Part shown: positions 25,230-33,888 of the stretch, piece by piece
How positions within the stretch are numbered: position 1 is the stretch's first letter
Layout: each line of letters opens with the position of its first letter
Assembly (NCBI RefSeq): GCF_020329505.1
Contig: NZ_JAGKJJ010000016.1
Location: 40,084 to 104,083 of the forward strand
Reading direction: 5' to 3'
Length of the DNA: 64,000 nt
From: Bradyrhizobium semiaridum
GTDB taxonomy: Bacteria; Pseudomonadota; Alphaproteobacteria; Rhizobiales; Xanthobacteraceae
The notes under the pieces: generated by a model
Told to the model about the DNA's origin: nothing
Database searches by the model: none
What the model saw: only the letters and a program-made list of their open reading frames with translations
Program-made: the position numbers and the translations under genes

Positions 25230-26453
25230 TCAGCTCTCGCGCACCGCAAATCCGGCCGCGCCCAGTTGCGCCATCACGTCCTGTAGATGCGCGCGGTCGC
25301 GGGTCTCGATGACGAGCTCGAGCAATGTCGCCTTGGCCGGCAGGTCGGAGAAGGTGCGCTGGTGCGAGACCTCGATGATGTTGGCACCGGCCGCGGCCAG
25401 CAGATTGCAGACCGAAGCGAGCTGGCCGGGGCGATCGACGATGTCGAGCGCGAGCTGGGTCAGGCGGCCCTCGCGCGCCAGCTCGCGGGTCAGCACCGAG
25501 GCGATCAGCCGCGTGTCGATATTGCCGCCGGTCAGCACCAGCCCGACATTGCGGCCGGCGAAGCGCTCCGATGCGCTCAGCACTGCGGCAAGTCCGGCGG
25601 CACCGGCCCCCTCGACCACGGTCTTCTCGATCGAGATCAGCGTGGCGACCGCGCGCTCGATCTGGTCCTCGCTGACAAGCAAGATGTCGTCGACGAGATC
25701 GCGGACGATCCTGGTGGTGATCTGGCCGGGCGCCTTGACGGCGATGCCCTCGGCGAGCGTATCGCCGCGCATCGGCAGCTGCGCGCCCCTGACAGCATTG
25801 TACATCGACGGATAAAGCTGCGCCTGCACGCCGATCACCTGCACCGACGGCTGGATCGCCTTCGCAGCGGTCGAGATGCCGGAGATCAGGCCGCCGCCCC
25901 CGATCGGCACCACCAGGATATCGAGCTCCGGCACGGTCTCGAGCATTTCGAGCCCGATCGTGCCCTGGCCGGCGATGATCAGGGGATCGTCGTAGGGATG
26001 GATCTGGATCAGGCCCTTCGACGCGGCATGCGACGTCACGAAGGCGGCGCATTCCTCCAGCGTCTGCCCGATGATGATTACCTCGGCGCCGTGCCGCCTG
26101 GTGTTCTCGATCTTCACCATCGGCGTGCCGATCGGCATCACGATGGTGGCGGGGATGCCGAGCCGCCTGGCGTGGTACGCCACGCCCTGGGCGTGGTTGC
26201 CGGCCGACATCGCGATCACGCCGCGCTTGCGCTCGTCTGAAGACAGCGCGTGCAGGCGGTTCAGCGCGCCGCGCTCCTTGAAGGTCGCGGTGAACTGCAG
26301 ATTCTCGAATTTCAGGAACAGCCGGCAGCCGCAGATCTCGCCGAGCGTGCGGCTCTCGTTGCACGCGGTGACCATGACCTGGTCGCGGATCACGGCCGCA
26401 GCACGGCGGACGTCGGCGAGGGTCACGGCGGGAGGATTGGAAGGCTTTTGCAT
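25230..26453 (-). CDS. ilvA: Threonine ammonia-lyase (threonine dehydratase)
   Basis: This 407-residue PLP enzyme converts threonine to 2-oxobutanoate and ammonia, feeding isoleucine synthesis or threonine breakdown. The PLP lysine lies in FTATFKERGALNRL, the phosphate loop is VPIGGGGLISG, and the AMSAGNHAQGVAYHA segment is typical. The C-terminal 75 residues (LALDIVDRPGQLASVCNLL) form one ACT-like regulatory domain, the layout of the shorter single-ACT form and unlike E. coli IlvA with two. ATG 26453 is taken over a longer open frame because the family start MQKPSNPPAVTLADVRRAA begins there. It stands alone and is followed by the MITE-like element. Confidence 0.92.
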   Translation of the reverse strand: MQKPSNPPAVTLADVRRAAAVIRDQVMVTACNESRTLGEICGCRLFLKFENLQFTATFKERGALNRLHALSSDERKRGVIAMSAGNHAQGVAYHARRLGIPATIVMPIGTPMVKIENTRRHGAEVIIIGQTLEECAAFVTSHAASKGLIQIHPYDDPLIIAGQGTIGLEMLETVPELDILVVPIGGGGLISGISTAAKAIQPSVQVIGVQAQLYPSMYNAVRGAQLPMRGDTLAEGIAVKAPGQITTRIVRDLVDDILLVSEDQIERAVATLISIEKTVVEGAGAAGLAAVLSASERFAGRNVGLVLTGGNIDTRLIASVLTRELAREGRLTQLALDIVDRPGQLASVCNLLAAAGANIIEVSHQRTFSDLPAKATLLELVIETRDRAHLQDVMAQLGAAGFAVRES

Positions 26454-26581
26454 CGGGCTTCGCTTCGAACCGGTGGAAGAGCGAAGCCTAGCCGGTTTCG
26501 GCGTCGAAAACGACCATGCTATCGCACGGACAGCGCCGCTTGCTCGGGCTTGAGCGGCCTGGTATCGACTTGCGCGGCGCG

Positions 26582-27322
26582 CTAGAGGTTCGGCACCTCC
26601 TCGGGCGCGACGGCCGTCAGCCCACCGAAACGGCGCTCGCGGCGATGGAATGAGCCGAGCGCTTCGGCGAGATCGTCGGCATCGAATTCGGGCCACATCC
26701 GTTCGGTGAAATGCAGCTCGGCATAGGCGCCTTCCCAGAGCAGGAAGTCCGAGAGCCGCTTCTCGCCGGAGGTGCGGATGATCAGATCGACGTCACGCAG
26801 GCCGGCTTCGCCGGTGATAAGATCGGCGAAGGCCTCGCGGCTGAGCTGGCCGGCTGCACCGGCGCGCGCCGCCGCATTCAGGATCGCATCGCGCGCCGAA
26901 TAGTCGATGGCGATGCGCAAATGCAGTGTCGTGCCGCCCGAGGTCGCGGCCTCGGCGCGCGCGATGGCGTTGGCGATGCCGTCCGGCAGGCGGTCGCGGC
27001 GGCCGATCACGGTGAGGCGGACGCCGTTGCGCACCAGCGCCGCGACCTCGTTGGCGAGATAGAAGCGCAGCAGGCCCATCAACGCGGTGACCTCGGCTTT
27101 CGGCCGGCGCCAGTTGTCGCTGGAGAAGGCATAGAGCGTCAGTGTGCCGACGCCCTGGTCGGGCGCGGCCTCGACGATGCGGCGGATCGCCTCGACGCCG
27201 GCCTCGTGGCCGCGCAGCCGCGACAGGCCGCGCCGCGTCGCCCAGCGGCCGTTGCCGTCCATGATGATGCCGACATGCAGCCGTGCGGCGGGTTCCAGCT
27301 TGAGCGCGACGTTACTTTGCAT
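26582..27322 (-). CDS. cis-Prenyltransferase (UppS-like), probably a paralogue
   Basis: The 246-residue protein belongs to the undecaprenyl-diphosphate synthase family. It shows HVGIIMDGNGRWATRRG (catalytic Asp and P-loop), a GHEAG helix, LTLYAFSSDNW and the C-terminal IIRTSGEKRLSDFLLWEGAY. The usual SSENW is SSDNW, and TGGE is TSGE. Position outside the frr-cdsA-dxr cluster usual for the housekeeping uppS points to a second enzyme that may make other polyprenyl chains (inference). ATG 27322 is preferred to TTG 27340. It follows the HTH gene by 32 nt on the same strand. Confidence 0.88.
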   Translation of the reverse strand: MQSNVALKLEPAARLHVGIIMDGNGRWATRRGLSRLRGHEAGVEAIRRIVEAAPDQGVGTLTLYAFSSDNWRRPKAEVTALMGLLRFYLANEVAALVRNGVRLTVIGRRDRLPDGIANAIARAEAATSGGTTLHLRIAIDYSARDAILNAAARAGAAGQLSREAFADLITGEAGLRDVDLIIRTSGEKRLSDFLLWEGAYAELHFTERMWPEFDADDLAEALGSFHRRERRFGGLTAVAPEEVPNL

Positions 27323-27354
27323 CACAAAGTCTCCGGGCAAAAAAATCCATCTGG

Positions 27355-27735
27355 TCAGGCGGTCTGGACGCCAAGGCGCGAAGGCGCGCCTGCGTCCTTG
27401 CCGGCAGCCTTCGCGGCGTCGCGCACCAGTTGCTCGAGCACGGCGAGATAGTCGAGGAAGCGGCGGCGGCCGGTCTTGGTGAGGCGGCAGGTGGTGTGCG
27501 GACGATTGCCCTCATAGCCCTTGATGACGTCGACGAGGCCCGCCTCCTGCAGCACCTGCAGATGTCGCGAGAGATTGCCGTCGGTGAGGCCGCACAGCTG
27601 CTTGAGATCGGCAAACGCGAGACCCTTTGGGTGTGCCATCAGCGAGGTCAACAGCCCGAGCCGCGCCTTCTCATGGATGACGCGGTCGAGCCCCTCATAG
27701 GCAAACGGCGCGCTGGTGAGTTCAATCTTCGGCAT
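27355..27735 (-). CDS. Winged-helix regulator (HTH_34/MarR-like)
   Basis: The protein has 126 residues: FAYEGLDRVIHEKARLGLL, FADLKQLCGLTDGNLSRHLQ (recognition helix region), then VDVIKGYEGNRPHTTCRLT (wing). This is the PF13601-type fold typical of small regulators paired with a membrane protein. ATG 27735 lies inside the end of the membrane-protein gene (14-nt overlap), so the two are translated together. By analogy with such pairs it may control its own unit, but the target is unknown. Confidence 0.83.
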   Translation of the reverse strand: MPKIELTSAPFAYEGLDRVIHEKARLGLLTSLMAHPKGLAFADLKQLCGLTDGNLSRHLQVLQEAGLVDVIKGYEGNRPHTTCRLTKTGRRRFLDYLAVLEQLVRDAAKAAGKDAGAPSRLGVQTA

Positions 27736-28339
27736 CGTCGTCTCCGGAAGCAAAATACAGCAGCGCGGCGAGCAGCAGCTGGCCGATCGCGAATGGCAGC
27801 CCCATGGTCCAGGGAGACAGCGCATGGCTCTGGCTCGCGATCAGGAGCACCGTGAAACCCGACAGGAAGTACCAGGCGCCGCCGAACGCGATCGTGCGCG
27901 GCAACAGGCGCACCGAGGCGAACACGCCGAGGCTGACCAGCACCTGCCACAGGCCGGGCAGCATCCACAGCGTTTCCGGCGCGAATTTCCATTGCAGGAT
28001 TGCCAGCAGCACGCCGGCGATCGCGGCGGGCAGGAACTGCTCGATCGCCTGCTGCACCATCGCATCGGCGAGGCCCGAATGATGCCGCCGCGAGCGCGCC
28101 TGCATCTCGATCCAGATCAGCACGGCCGACAGCAGCGCCGCGGCGGCCCAGCCGGCGAGGAACGCGATCGGATGATTGCTGGGGTCATCGAGCCAGAGAT
28201 ATTGCGCAAGCGCGGTGACGAGGGCGATGCCGCTGGTCGCAGCCACGGTGGCCGGACCGTAACCGCGGAACGCGGTGCCTGCCGCAATCTGGCTGCGGAT
28301 CGCAAGAATGTCGGCCAGGGCCTTGTCGAGGTCGCGCAT
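27722..28339 (-). CDS. Multi-pass membrane protein partnered with the HTH regulator
   Basis: The 205-residue protein has about five or six hydrophobic helices. The first 30 residues (MRDLDKALADILAIRSQIAAG) are amphipathic and cytoplasmic, followed by segments such as AIALVTALAQYLWL, FLAGWAAAALLSAVLIWI, FLPAAIAGVLLAILQ and GLWQVLVSLGVFASV. The family is known only as a membrane partner of HTH_34 regulators, with unknown role. Start ATG 28339 sits just before a TTGTATTGCAAAGTATAC promoter-like region. It is the first gene of a three-gene run ending in the cis-prenyltransferase. Confidence 0.78.
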   Translation of the reverse strand: MRDLDKALADILAIRSQIAAGTAFRGYGPATVAATSGIALVTALAQYLWLDDPSNHPIAFLAGWAAAALLSAVLIWIEMQARSRRHHSGLADAMVQQAIEQFLPAAIAGVLLAILQWKFAPETLWMLPGLWQVLVSLGVFASVRLLPRTIAFGGAWYFLSGFTVLLIASQSHALSPWTMGLPFAIGQLLLAALLYFASGDDDAED

Positions 28340-28494
28340 GATTCGCCCGAACTTTGTATTGCAAAGTATACGGGCCCGCCAAGCAAAGGCAAGCAGCACT
28401 AGGCGGCGCGCCGATCAAGATGTTTAACGCTCGGTTACTGCACGAATCCTGCATAAATGCGGCGCCAAGCACATACGGCGGACGAGCTGAGGCG

Positions 28495-28848
28495 TCACAC
28501 CTTCACGAGTGCAGCGAAGCCGCCATAGATCATCCGCTTGCCGTCGAACGGCATCGTATCAGGCTTCATATCCAGACGCGGATCCGCCATCACCTTGGCA
28601 TTGATCCTGTCGCGCTGGGCGCGCGACTTGTAGGTGATCCAGGCGAACACGACTGTTTCGCCGGACTTCAATTTCACACTCTGTGGAAACGAGGTCAGCT
28701 TGCCCGGCTTGACGTCGTCGGCGACCCATTCGCGATAATCCAGCGCGCCGTATTCGCGCCAGATCTTGCCGGCCTTCTTCGAGAGCTTTGCATAGGCCTT
28801 GAGGTTCTTCTTCGGCACGGCGACGATGAAGCCATCGACGTAGGGCAT
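28495..28848 (-). CDS. DUF1428 family protein
   Basis: The 117-residue protein is full length for the DUF1428 family: MPYVDGFIVAVPKKNL start, then DYREWVADDVKPGK, TVVFAWITYKSRAQRD and the end PFDGKRMIYGGF. The fold is a ferredoxin-like dimer related to antibiotic-biosynthesis monooxygenases; activity is unknown. It sits last in a same-strand cluster with DUF899, SRPBCC and ArsR genes, an arrangement commonly seen for these families. The start has GGAAGGAAA upstream. Confidence 0.9.
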   Translation of the reverse strand: MPYVDGFIVAVPKKNLKAYAKLSKKAGKIWREYGALDYREWVADDVKPGKLTSFPQSVKLKSGETVVFAWITYKSRAQRDRINAKVMADPRLDMKPDTMPFDGKRMIYGGFAALVKV

Positions 28849-28898
28849 TGCGTTTCCTTCCGGTATTTGGCGTCCTTGCGAGCGCGTCGGCGCTCACA

Positions 28899-29636
28899 TC
28901 AGCTGTGACAGCAGGATGCCTGAACCGGTGACGGTTGGTACTGGTCACGTAGCCGCACCCAATCCATCGGATAGGGCAGCCCTTCTTCGTGACGGCCAAG
29001 CGGCGTCAGGTCGAGATAGTGATAGGCGGCGTTCATCATGTCGAGGCCGCGGGCGAAGGTCGAGTAGGTGTGGAACACGCTGCCTGCATCGTCGCGATAG
29101 AACACGCTGATGCCAGGCAGTTCGTCGCCATAGGGCGGCGTCGTGCCGAAATTGTACTGCGCCTCGCCTCTATCCATCTGCTCGCGCGTGAACGTGACGC
29201 CGTAATCGTAGTTGAAGTCGTTGTTCCCCGACGACACCCAATCGAAGGTCCAGCCCATGCGCTGCTTGAAGGCGTCGAGTTTCGCCATGGGCGCGCGCGA
29301 GACCGCGGCCATCGTGGTATCGCGCGCTGCAAGATGCGGCGCCATGCGGTCGAGACCGTCGGCCCAGAACGAGCAGCTCTTGCAGGCCGTGTCCCATTCC
29401 GGCGCGAACATGATGTGCTGCACCACGAGCTGCGGCCGGCCCTTGAAGAGATCGCCGAGCGACACCTTGCCGCCTGGGCCTTCGAACACATAATCCTTGT
29501 CGACCTTGACCCAGGGCAGTTCGCGGCGCTGACGGCTCAACGCGTCGCGGGCTTGCGTCAATTGCTTCTCGCCGATCATCAGCGCCTTGCGCGCCGCGAT
29601 CCACTCCTCGCGCGAGACGATTTTGTGCTGTTGCAT
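28899..29636 (-). CDS. DUF899 family thioredoxin-fold protein
   Basis: The protein has 245 residues. Typical DUF899 features are SREEWIAARKALM, ELPWVKVDKDYVFEGP, QHIMFAPEWDTACKSCSFWAD (a CxxC-like pair in the thioredoxin position) and GISVFYRDDAGSVFHTYSTFARG. It ends PYPMDWVRLRDQY. The family is widespread and uncharacterised, presumed redox-active. The start is set by AAGGAG 6 nt upstream. It follows the SRPBCC gene by 22 nt in what is probably one operon driven from the ArsR promoter. Confidence 0.92.
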   Translation of the reverse strand: MQQHKIVSREEWIAARKALMIGEKQLTQARDALSRQRRELPWVKVDKDYVFEGPGGKVSLGDLFKGRPQLVVQHIMFAPEWDTACKSCSFWADGLDRMAPHLAARDTTMAAVSRAPMAKLDAFKQRMGWTFDWVSSGNNDFNYDYGVTFTREQMDRGEAQYNFGTTPPYGDELPGISVFYRDDAGSVFHTYSTFARGLDMMNAAYHYLDLTPLGRHEEGLPYPMDWVRLRDQYQPSPVQASCCHS

Positions 29637-29658
29637 GAGATGCTCCTTTCGACGGCCG

Positions 29659-30150
29659 TCAGGCGTTGACGAAGGTTTCGAGATTGCCGAGGGTCTCAGT
29701 CCAGCCGCGCTGATGATTGTCGCGGGCGGCCTCGTCCGCGAATTGCGCGTGATGGAAGGTGAGCAGCGTGCCGCCGGCTTCAGGCTTGATCAAAATCGTG
29801 ACCTGCGACTCGCGCTCCGGCGTCGAGTGCCAGGCCCAGCTGAACATCAGCTTTTCGTTCGGTACCACCTCGCGATAGACGCCGCCGACCTCGTGATATT
29901 CGCCGTTCGAACCGGTGAAGCTGATGCGGTAGCGGCCGCCGACGCGAACATCGAGCTCGGCGCGGGTCGAGCCGGGCTTGACCTGCCCGGGCCCGAACCA
30001 CTGCGCTAGGTTTTCCGGTTGGGTCCACGCGGCGTAGACTTTTTCCGGCCGCGCCCGGAGGCGCCGCGTGAGGGTGAGGCTTGGACGTGATTGCGGATGC
30101 GCGGCGAGGCCGGCGTCGGCTGCGGTGCTGTTGGCCGATTGATTGACCAT
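29659..30150 (-). CDS. SRPBCC/AHSA1-family protein
   Basis: The 163-residue protein has the START-like AHSA1 core: LTRRLRARPEKVYAAWT, NLAQWFGPG, RVGGRYRISF, EVVPNEKLMFSW and the C-terminal helix RGWTETLGNLETFV. The family binds small hydrophobic ligands or acts as Hsp90 activator homologues, and bacterial copies are often next to ArsR regulators, as here. The start ATG 30150 lies 145 nt inside the ArsR frame. The first 25 residues (MVNQSANSTAADAGLA) are low complexity, so a later start is possible. Confidence 0.88.
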   Translation of the reverse strand: MVNQSANSTAADAGLAAHPQSRPSLTLTRRLRARPEKVYAAWTQPENLAQWFGPGQVKPGSTRAELDVRVGGRYRISFTGSNGEYHEVGGVYREVVPNEKLMFSWAWHSTPERESQVTILIKPEAGGTLLTFHHAQFADEAARDNHQRGWTETLGNLETFVNA

Positions 30151-30479
30151 GGGTCGTCCTCCACAAAGGCTGCAAGGCGGTCGAGGTTGTCGGACCAGAA
30201 TTGCGCGTAGCGATTGAGCCAGTTCATCGCCTGCTCCATCGGTCTCGCGGTCAGCCGGCATTCCACCGTGCGGCCGGTCTTCTCGCGGACGATCAGGCCG
30301 GCATCCGAGAGCACGTCGAGATGCTTCATGATCGCCGGCAGCGACATCGCAAACGGCTGCGCCAGCTCGCTGATCGAGAGGCCGTCCTGCTCACCGAGCC
30401 GCGCCAGCAGGGCGCGACGGGTGGGGTCGGAAAGCGCCGCGAAGGTGCGGTCCAGCGTCTCGTCCTGATACTTAACCAT
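30006..30479 (-). CDS. ArsR-family transcriptional regulator
   Basis: The protein has 157 residues. Winged helix features are LDRTFAALSDPTRRALLARL, LSISELAQPFAMSLPAIMKH (recognition helix) and REKTGRTVECRL (wing). It lacks the metal-binding Cys motif of ArsR/SmtB and belongs to the metal-independent group that pairs with SRPBCC proteins. The last 45 residues (PTPASPRIRN to PRGPNRKT) are basic, low complexity and overlap the next gene in another frame. ATG 30479 sits in TTAACCATATAGTTTAG, an AT-rich region likely to hold the promoter and operator. Confidence 0.86.
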   Translation of the reverse strand: MVKYQDETLDRTFAALSDPTRRALLARLGEQDGLSISELAQPFAMSLPAIMKHLDVLSDAGLIVREKTGRTVECRLTARPMEQAMNWLNRYAQFWSDNLDRLAAFVEDDPWSINRPTAPQPTPASPRIRNHVQASPSRGASGRGRKKSTPRGPNRKT

Positions 30480-30551
30480 ATAGTTTAGTATAGGCACGAA
30501 CCGCGCGGCGTCAAGAGCCGGGCTCACGATTGCGTCAGCCCCTCAAACGTG

Positions 30552-30575
30552 AAGCCCCGCCTTGCGGCGGGGCTT
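30552..30575 (-). terminator. Hairpin terminator after the Bug gene
   Basis: AAGCCCCGCC and GGCGGGGCTT pair perfectly around TTGC. It lies 35 nt beyond the end of the binding-protein gene and 73 nt before the ArsR start. There is only a short T tract. Confidence 0.6.
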
Positions 30576-30609
30576 GCTCAGGCATCATGCAGTTGCGCAG
30601 GGCCGCGGA

Positions 30610-31581
30610 TCACTCGACCTTGAGGCCGGCGAACTCGACGACCTTCTTCCACTTGTCGGTCTCGGCCTTGATGTCGTTGCCGAACGCTTCCGGCGTCTGG
30701 ATCAGGGGATCGCCGCCGAGTTCGACCAGCCGCTTCTTCATGTCAGGCTCGGCGAGAACCGCGTTGATCTCGGTGTTGAGCTTGGCGATGTATTCCTTGG
30801 GCATGTTCTTCGGTCCGCCCATGCCGAACAGCGCGCTCGCCTCATAGCCCTTCACGGTCTCGGCGACCGCCTGCACGTCGGGCAATTGCGCGGAGCGCTC
30901 CGTGGTGGTCACGCCGAGCGCGCGCAGCGCGCCGGAGCGGATGTGCTGGATGATCGAGGGCATGTTGTCGAAGATCACCTGCACCTGGCCGCCGAGCATG
31001 TCGGTGATCGCCGGCGCGGCGCCGCGATACGGCACGTGCTGCATCTTGCAACCGGTCATCGCCATGAACATCTCGCCGGACAGATGCACCGAGGTGCCGT
31101 TGCCGGACGAGGCCATGTTCACCTTGCCGGGATTGGCCTTCACATACTCGATGAACTCGGCGACGTTCTTGGCCGGCACGTCCTTGTTGACCGTCATCAC
31201 GTTGGGAACGCGGTTGAACGAGGCGATCGGCGCGACGTCGCGCACGAAGTTGAACTTCAGATTGGCGTAAAGCGAGGCGTTGATGTAGTTGGCCGGATTG
31301 ACCAGCAGCACCGTATAGCCGTCCGGCTCGGCGTTGATCGCAGCTTCCGTGCCAATGTTGTTGCCGGCGCCCGGCTTGTTCTCGATCACGAATTGCTGGC
31401 CGAGCCGTTCCGAGAGCCGCTGGCCGATTAGGCGCGCGATGATGTCGGTGGCGCCGCCGGGCGGATAGCCGACGATCCAGCGCACCGGCCGCGCCGGATA
31501 ATCGGCGGCGGAGGCACGGCCGATCGCGAATGTCGAAATCCCCGACCCGATCAGGCCCAGCGCGGTGCGGCGTGAAATCAT
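30610..31581 (-). CDS. Bug/TctC-type periplasmic substrate-binding protein
   Basis: This is a 323-residue protein with a signal sequence (MISRRTALGLIGSGIS to RASA), then the TctC fold: RWIVGYPPGGATDIIARLIGQ, VIENKPGAGNNIGTEA, the ligand-loop QHVPYRGAAPAITDMLGGQV and GVTTTERSAQLPDVQ. These proteins bind carboxylates or aromatic acids for tripartite TctAB transporters. No membrane subunits are nearby, so it is an orphan receptor, as is common in Bradyrhizobium. ATG 31581 has GGGAGA 7 nt upstream; ATG 31596 in frame is less likely. Confidence 0.94.
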   Translation of the reverse strand: MISRRTALGLIGSGISTFAIGRASAADYPARPVRWIVGYPPGGATDIIARLIGQRLSERLGQQFVIENKPGAGNNIGTEAAINAEPDGYTVLLVNPANYINASLYANLKFNFVRDVAPIASFNRVPNVMTVNKDVPAKNVAEFIEYVKANPGKVNMASSGNGTSVHLSGEMFMAMTGCKMQHVPYRGAAPAITDMLGGQVQVIFDNMPSIIQHIRSGALRALGVTTTERSAQLPDVQAVAETVKGYEASALFGMGGPKNMPKEYIAKLNTEINAVLAEPDMKKRLVELGGDPLIQTPEAFGNDIKAETDKWKKVVEFAGLKVE

Positions 31582-31729
31582 TGAAGTTTCTCCCATGCAG
31601 CAGGGTTTGGCGCCCTGCCCGTTTCTGTTCAGTTGCGTGCGGCGGGGTTTTAACAAACAATGCCTGAGGCGGCCAGTGCGACACGTGTGCCGCAGGCCGC
31701 GACGAAAGACTAAGCCGAGGGGATCCGCC

Positions 31730-32149
31730 ATGGGCGTGAAGGTGAATGCGCTCGACCATCTCGTGATCAACGTCACCGACGTCGTGCGCACCGTTGCCTG
31801 GTACAGTAGGATCCTCGGCATGGAGGTCAAGGTGTTCGATCCGGGCAAAGGCAAGACGCCGCGCACCTCGCTGGTGTTCGGCAACCAGAAGATCAATGTG
31901 CGGCCGCGCGATGCCGACAAGGTCGAGTGGTTCACGGCCAATCACGCGGCGGCCGGCAGCGACGACCTCTGCTTCCTGACCGCGAGCACGCCCGAGGAGG
32001 TGGTCGCGCATCTCAAGGCCCATGGGGTTGCGATCGAGGAAGGCCCGGTGGCCAGGCAGGGTGCGCGTGGCACGCTGCGCTCGGTCTATTGCCGCGATCC
32101 CGACGGCAGCCTGATCGAGATCTCGTCGTACGAGGCCGGCGCGAAATAG
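31730..32149 (+). CDS. VOC-superfamily (glyoxalase-fold) protein
   Basis: The 139-residue protein has the paired beta-alpha-beta-beta-beta units: ALDHLVINVTDVVRTVAWY with metal-ligand His, LVFGNQKINVRP, DDLCFLT and VYCRDPDGSLIEISSY with the terminal Glu ligand. It could be a lyase, dioxygenase or isomerase; the substrate is unknown. ATG 31730 has AGGGGA just upstream. It is divergent from the Bug gene and may share the 148-bp regulatory gap with it. Confidence 0.88.
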   Translation: MGVKVNALDHLVINVTDVVRTVAWYSRILGMEVKVFDPGKGKTPRTSLVFGNQKINVRPRDADKVEWFTANHAAAGSDDLCFLTASTPEEVVAHLKAHGVAIEEGPVARQGARGTLRSVYCRDPDGSLIEISSYEAGAK

Positions 32150-32159
32150 CTCCTCCTCC

Positions 32160-32188
32160 GTCATTGCGAGCCAACGGGTGGCAATGAC
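32160..32188. repeat. GTCAT-superfamily palindrome
   Basis: GTCATTGC...GCAATGAC, 29 nt, just after the VOC gene. It shares its ends with 33889-33924 and with the inverted repeats of the GIY-YIG unit at 48326-48691. Confidence 0.6.
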
Positions 32189-32291
32189 GCGGACAGGGTG
32201 TGGCAAATCACGATTTGCCGATCGCCGTAAGCAGTGGCACAAAGGCTCCCGACAACGAGCAAGCAGCCGCTGAAGCTGCGCGGGAGGACAC

Positions 32292-33872
32292 ATGACTATT
32301 GCAAAGCCGGCGCCGGGCGTCGTGGGACCGTTCGCGGGGCTCGACGTGCCGTGGCTGCTCAAGATGCGTGCCGAGGTGCGGCGCGATCACCCGTTCCTGA
32401 TCTGGGCGCCATTCGACGCGCCGGCGCGGCGCTGGAGCTATGGCGAATTCCATGAGCGGGTCGGCGCGCTGGCCGCGGGACTTGCCGGGCGCGGCATCCG
32501 GCCGGGCGACTACGTCCTGATCCATCTCGACAATTGCATCGAGGCGATCATGGCGTGGTTCGCCTGCGTCGAGCTCGGCGCCATCGCGGTCACCACCAAT
32601 ACACGCTCGGCCGCCGCCGAGATGGAGTATTTTGCGGACCATTGCGGCGCCGTCGCCGCCATCACCCAGCCGGCCTATGCCGAACTGCTCGCCGCCAATT
32701 GCAAGGGCCTGCGCTGGATCGCAGTGACCTCGCACGATGCGGGACAAGCGCCCGCACAGGCCCCGTCCCGCGGCGACAGCTTTGATGCGCTGTTCGCCGA
32801 CTGCGCCGACCGGCCGCGCCGACCGACTGATCCGCTCGCGCCTTGCAGCGTGCAGTATACGTCCGGCACGACATCACGGCCGAAAGCGGTGCTGTGGACG
32901 CATGCCAACGCGCTGTGGGGCGCCAAGGTCAACGCCGCACATCAGGACCTGCACGCAGCCGATGTGCATCAGACCTATCTGCCGCTGTTCCACACCAATG
33001 CGCTGGCCTATTCGATGCTGGCCTCGCTGTGGGTCGGCGCGACCTGCGTGGTCCAGCCGCGCTTCTCGGCCAGCCGCTTCTGGCCGGTGGCGCTGGAGCA
33101 TGGCTGCACCTGGACCTCGACGATCCCGTTCTGCATGAAGGCGCTGCTGGAGCACGAGATCCCGAAGCAACACAAGTTCCGGCTCTGGGGCACCGCGGTG
33201 AACGATCCGCCGCCGTTCGCAGCATTCGGGGTCAAGATCATCGGCTGGTGGGGCATGACCGAGACCATCACCCATGGCATCGTCGGCGAGGTCGACCAGC
33301 CCAACACGCCGATGTCGATCGGCCGCGCCGCGTCCGAATACGAGATCCGCATCGTCGACGATGACGGCACACCCACGAGCGTCGGCGAGACCGGCAACCT
33401 CTTGATCAAGGGCATTCCTGGCCTGTCGCTGTTCGCCGAATATCTGCACAACGAGAAGGCGACGCGCGAGAGCTTCGACGAGTACGGCTATTTCATCACC
33501 GGCGACCGCGTCACCTTGCTGGAGCGCGGCTACATCAAGTTCGGCGATCGCTCCAAGGACATGCTGAAGGTGGGCGGCGAGAATGTCGCGGCGTCCGAGA
33601 TCGAGCAGGTGATCGCGGTGGTGCCGGGCGTGCGCGAGGCCGCGGTGGTGGCGAAGAAGCATCCGATGCTGGACGAGGTGCCGGTCGTCTTCATCATTCC
33701 GCAGACCGGCGTTGCCGCACTGCCGGCCGATTTGCACGACAACGTCATGGCCGCGTGCCGCGCCGGTCTCGCCGACTTCAAGCTGCCGCGCGAGATCCGA
33801 TTCGTCGACGAGATGCCGCGCTCGACGCTGGAGAAGGTCGCGAAGGCGGAGCTAAGGAAGATGCTGGAGTAG
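32292..33872 (+). CDS. AMP-forming acyl-CoA synthetase/ligase
   Basis: The 526-residue protein is in the ANL superfamily. The P-loop is YTSGTTSRPKAVLWTH, the A5 motif GWWGMTETITHG, the A7 region DEYGYFITGDRV, the hinge GDRSKDMLKVGGENV and the catalytic Lys near the end STLEKVAKAELRK. It activates a carboxylate as acyl-adenylate and transfers it to CoA. Similarity of layout to caiC-like carnitine/crotonobetaine ligases does not define the substrate. ATG 32292 has GGGAGGA 5 nt upstream. It is convergent with the P450 that follows. Confidence 0.93.
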   Translation: MTIAKPAPGVVGPFAGLDVPWLLKMRAEVRRDHPFLIWAPFDAPARRWSYGEFHERVGALAAGLAGRGIRPGDYVLIHLDNCIEAIMAWFACVELGAIAVTTNTRSAAAEMEYFADHCGAVAAITQPAYAELLAANCKGLRWIAVTSHDAGQAPAQAPSRGDSFDALFADCADRPRRPTDPLAPCSVQYTSGTTSRPKAVLWTHANALWGAKVNAAHQDLHAADVHQTYLPLFHTNALAYSMLASLWVGATCVVQPRFSASRFWPVALEHGCTWTSTIPFCMKALLEHEIPKQHKFRLWGTAVNDPPPFAAFGVKIIGWWGMTETITHGIVGEVDQPNTPMSIGRAASEYEIRIVDDDGTPTSVGETGNLLIKGIPGLSLFAEYLHNEKATRESFDEYGYFITGDRVTLLERGYIKFGDRSKDMLKVGGENVAASEIEQVIAVVPGVREAAVVAKKHPMLDEVPVVFIIPQTGVAALPADLHDNVMAACRAGLADFKLPREIRFVDEMPRSTLEKVAKAELRKMLE

Positions 33873-33888
33873 AGGCCGGCGCTCACCC

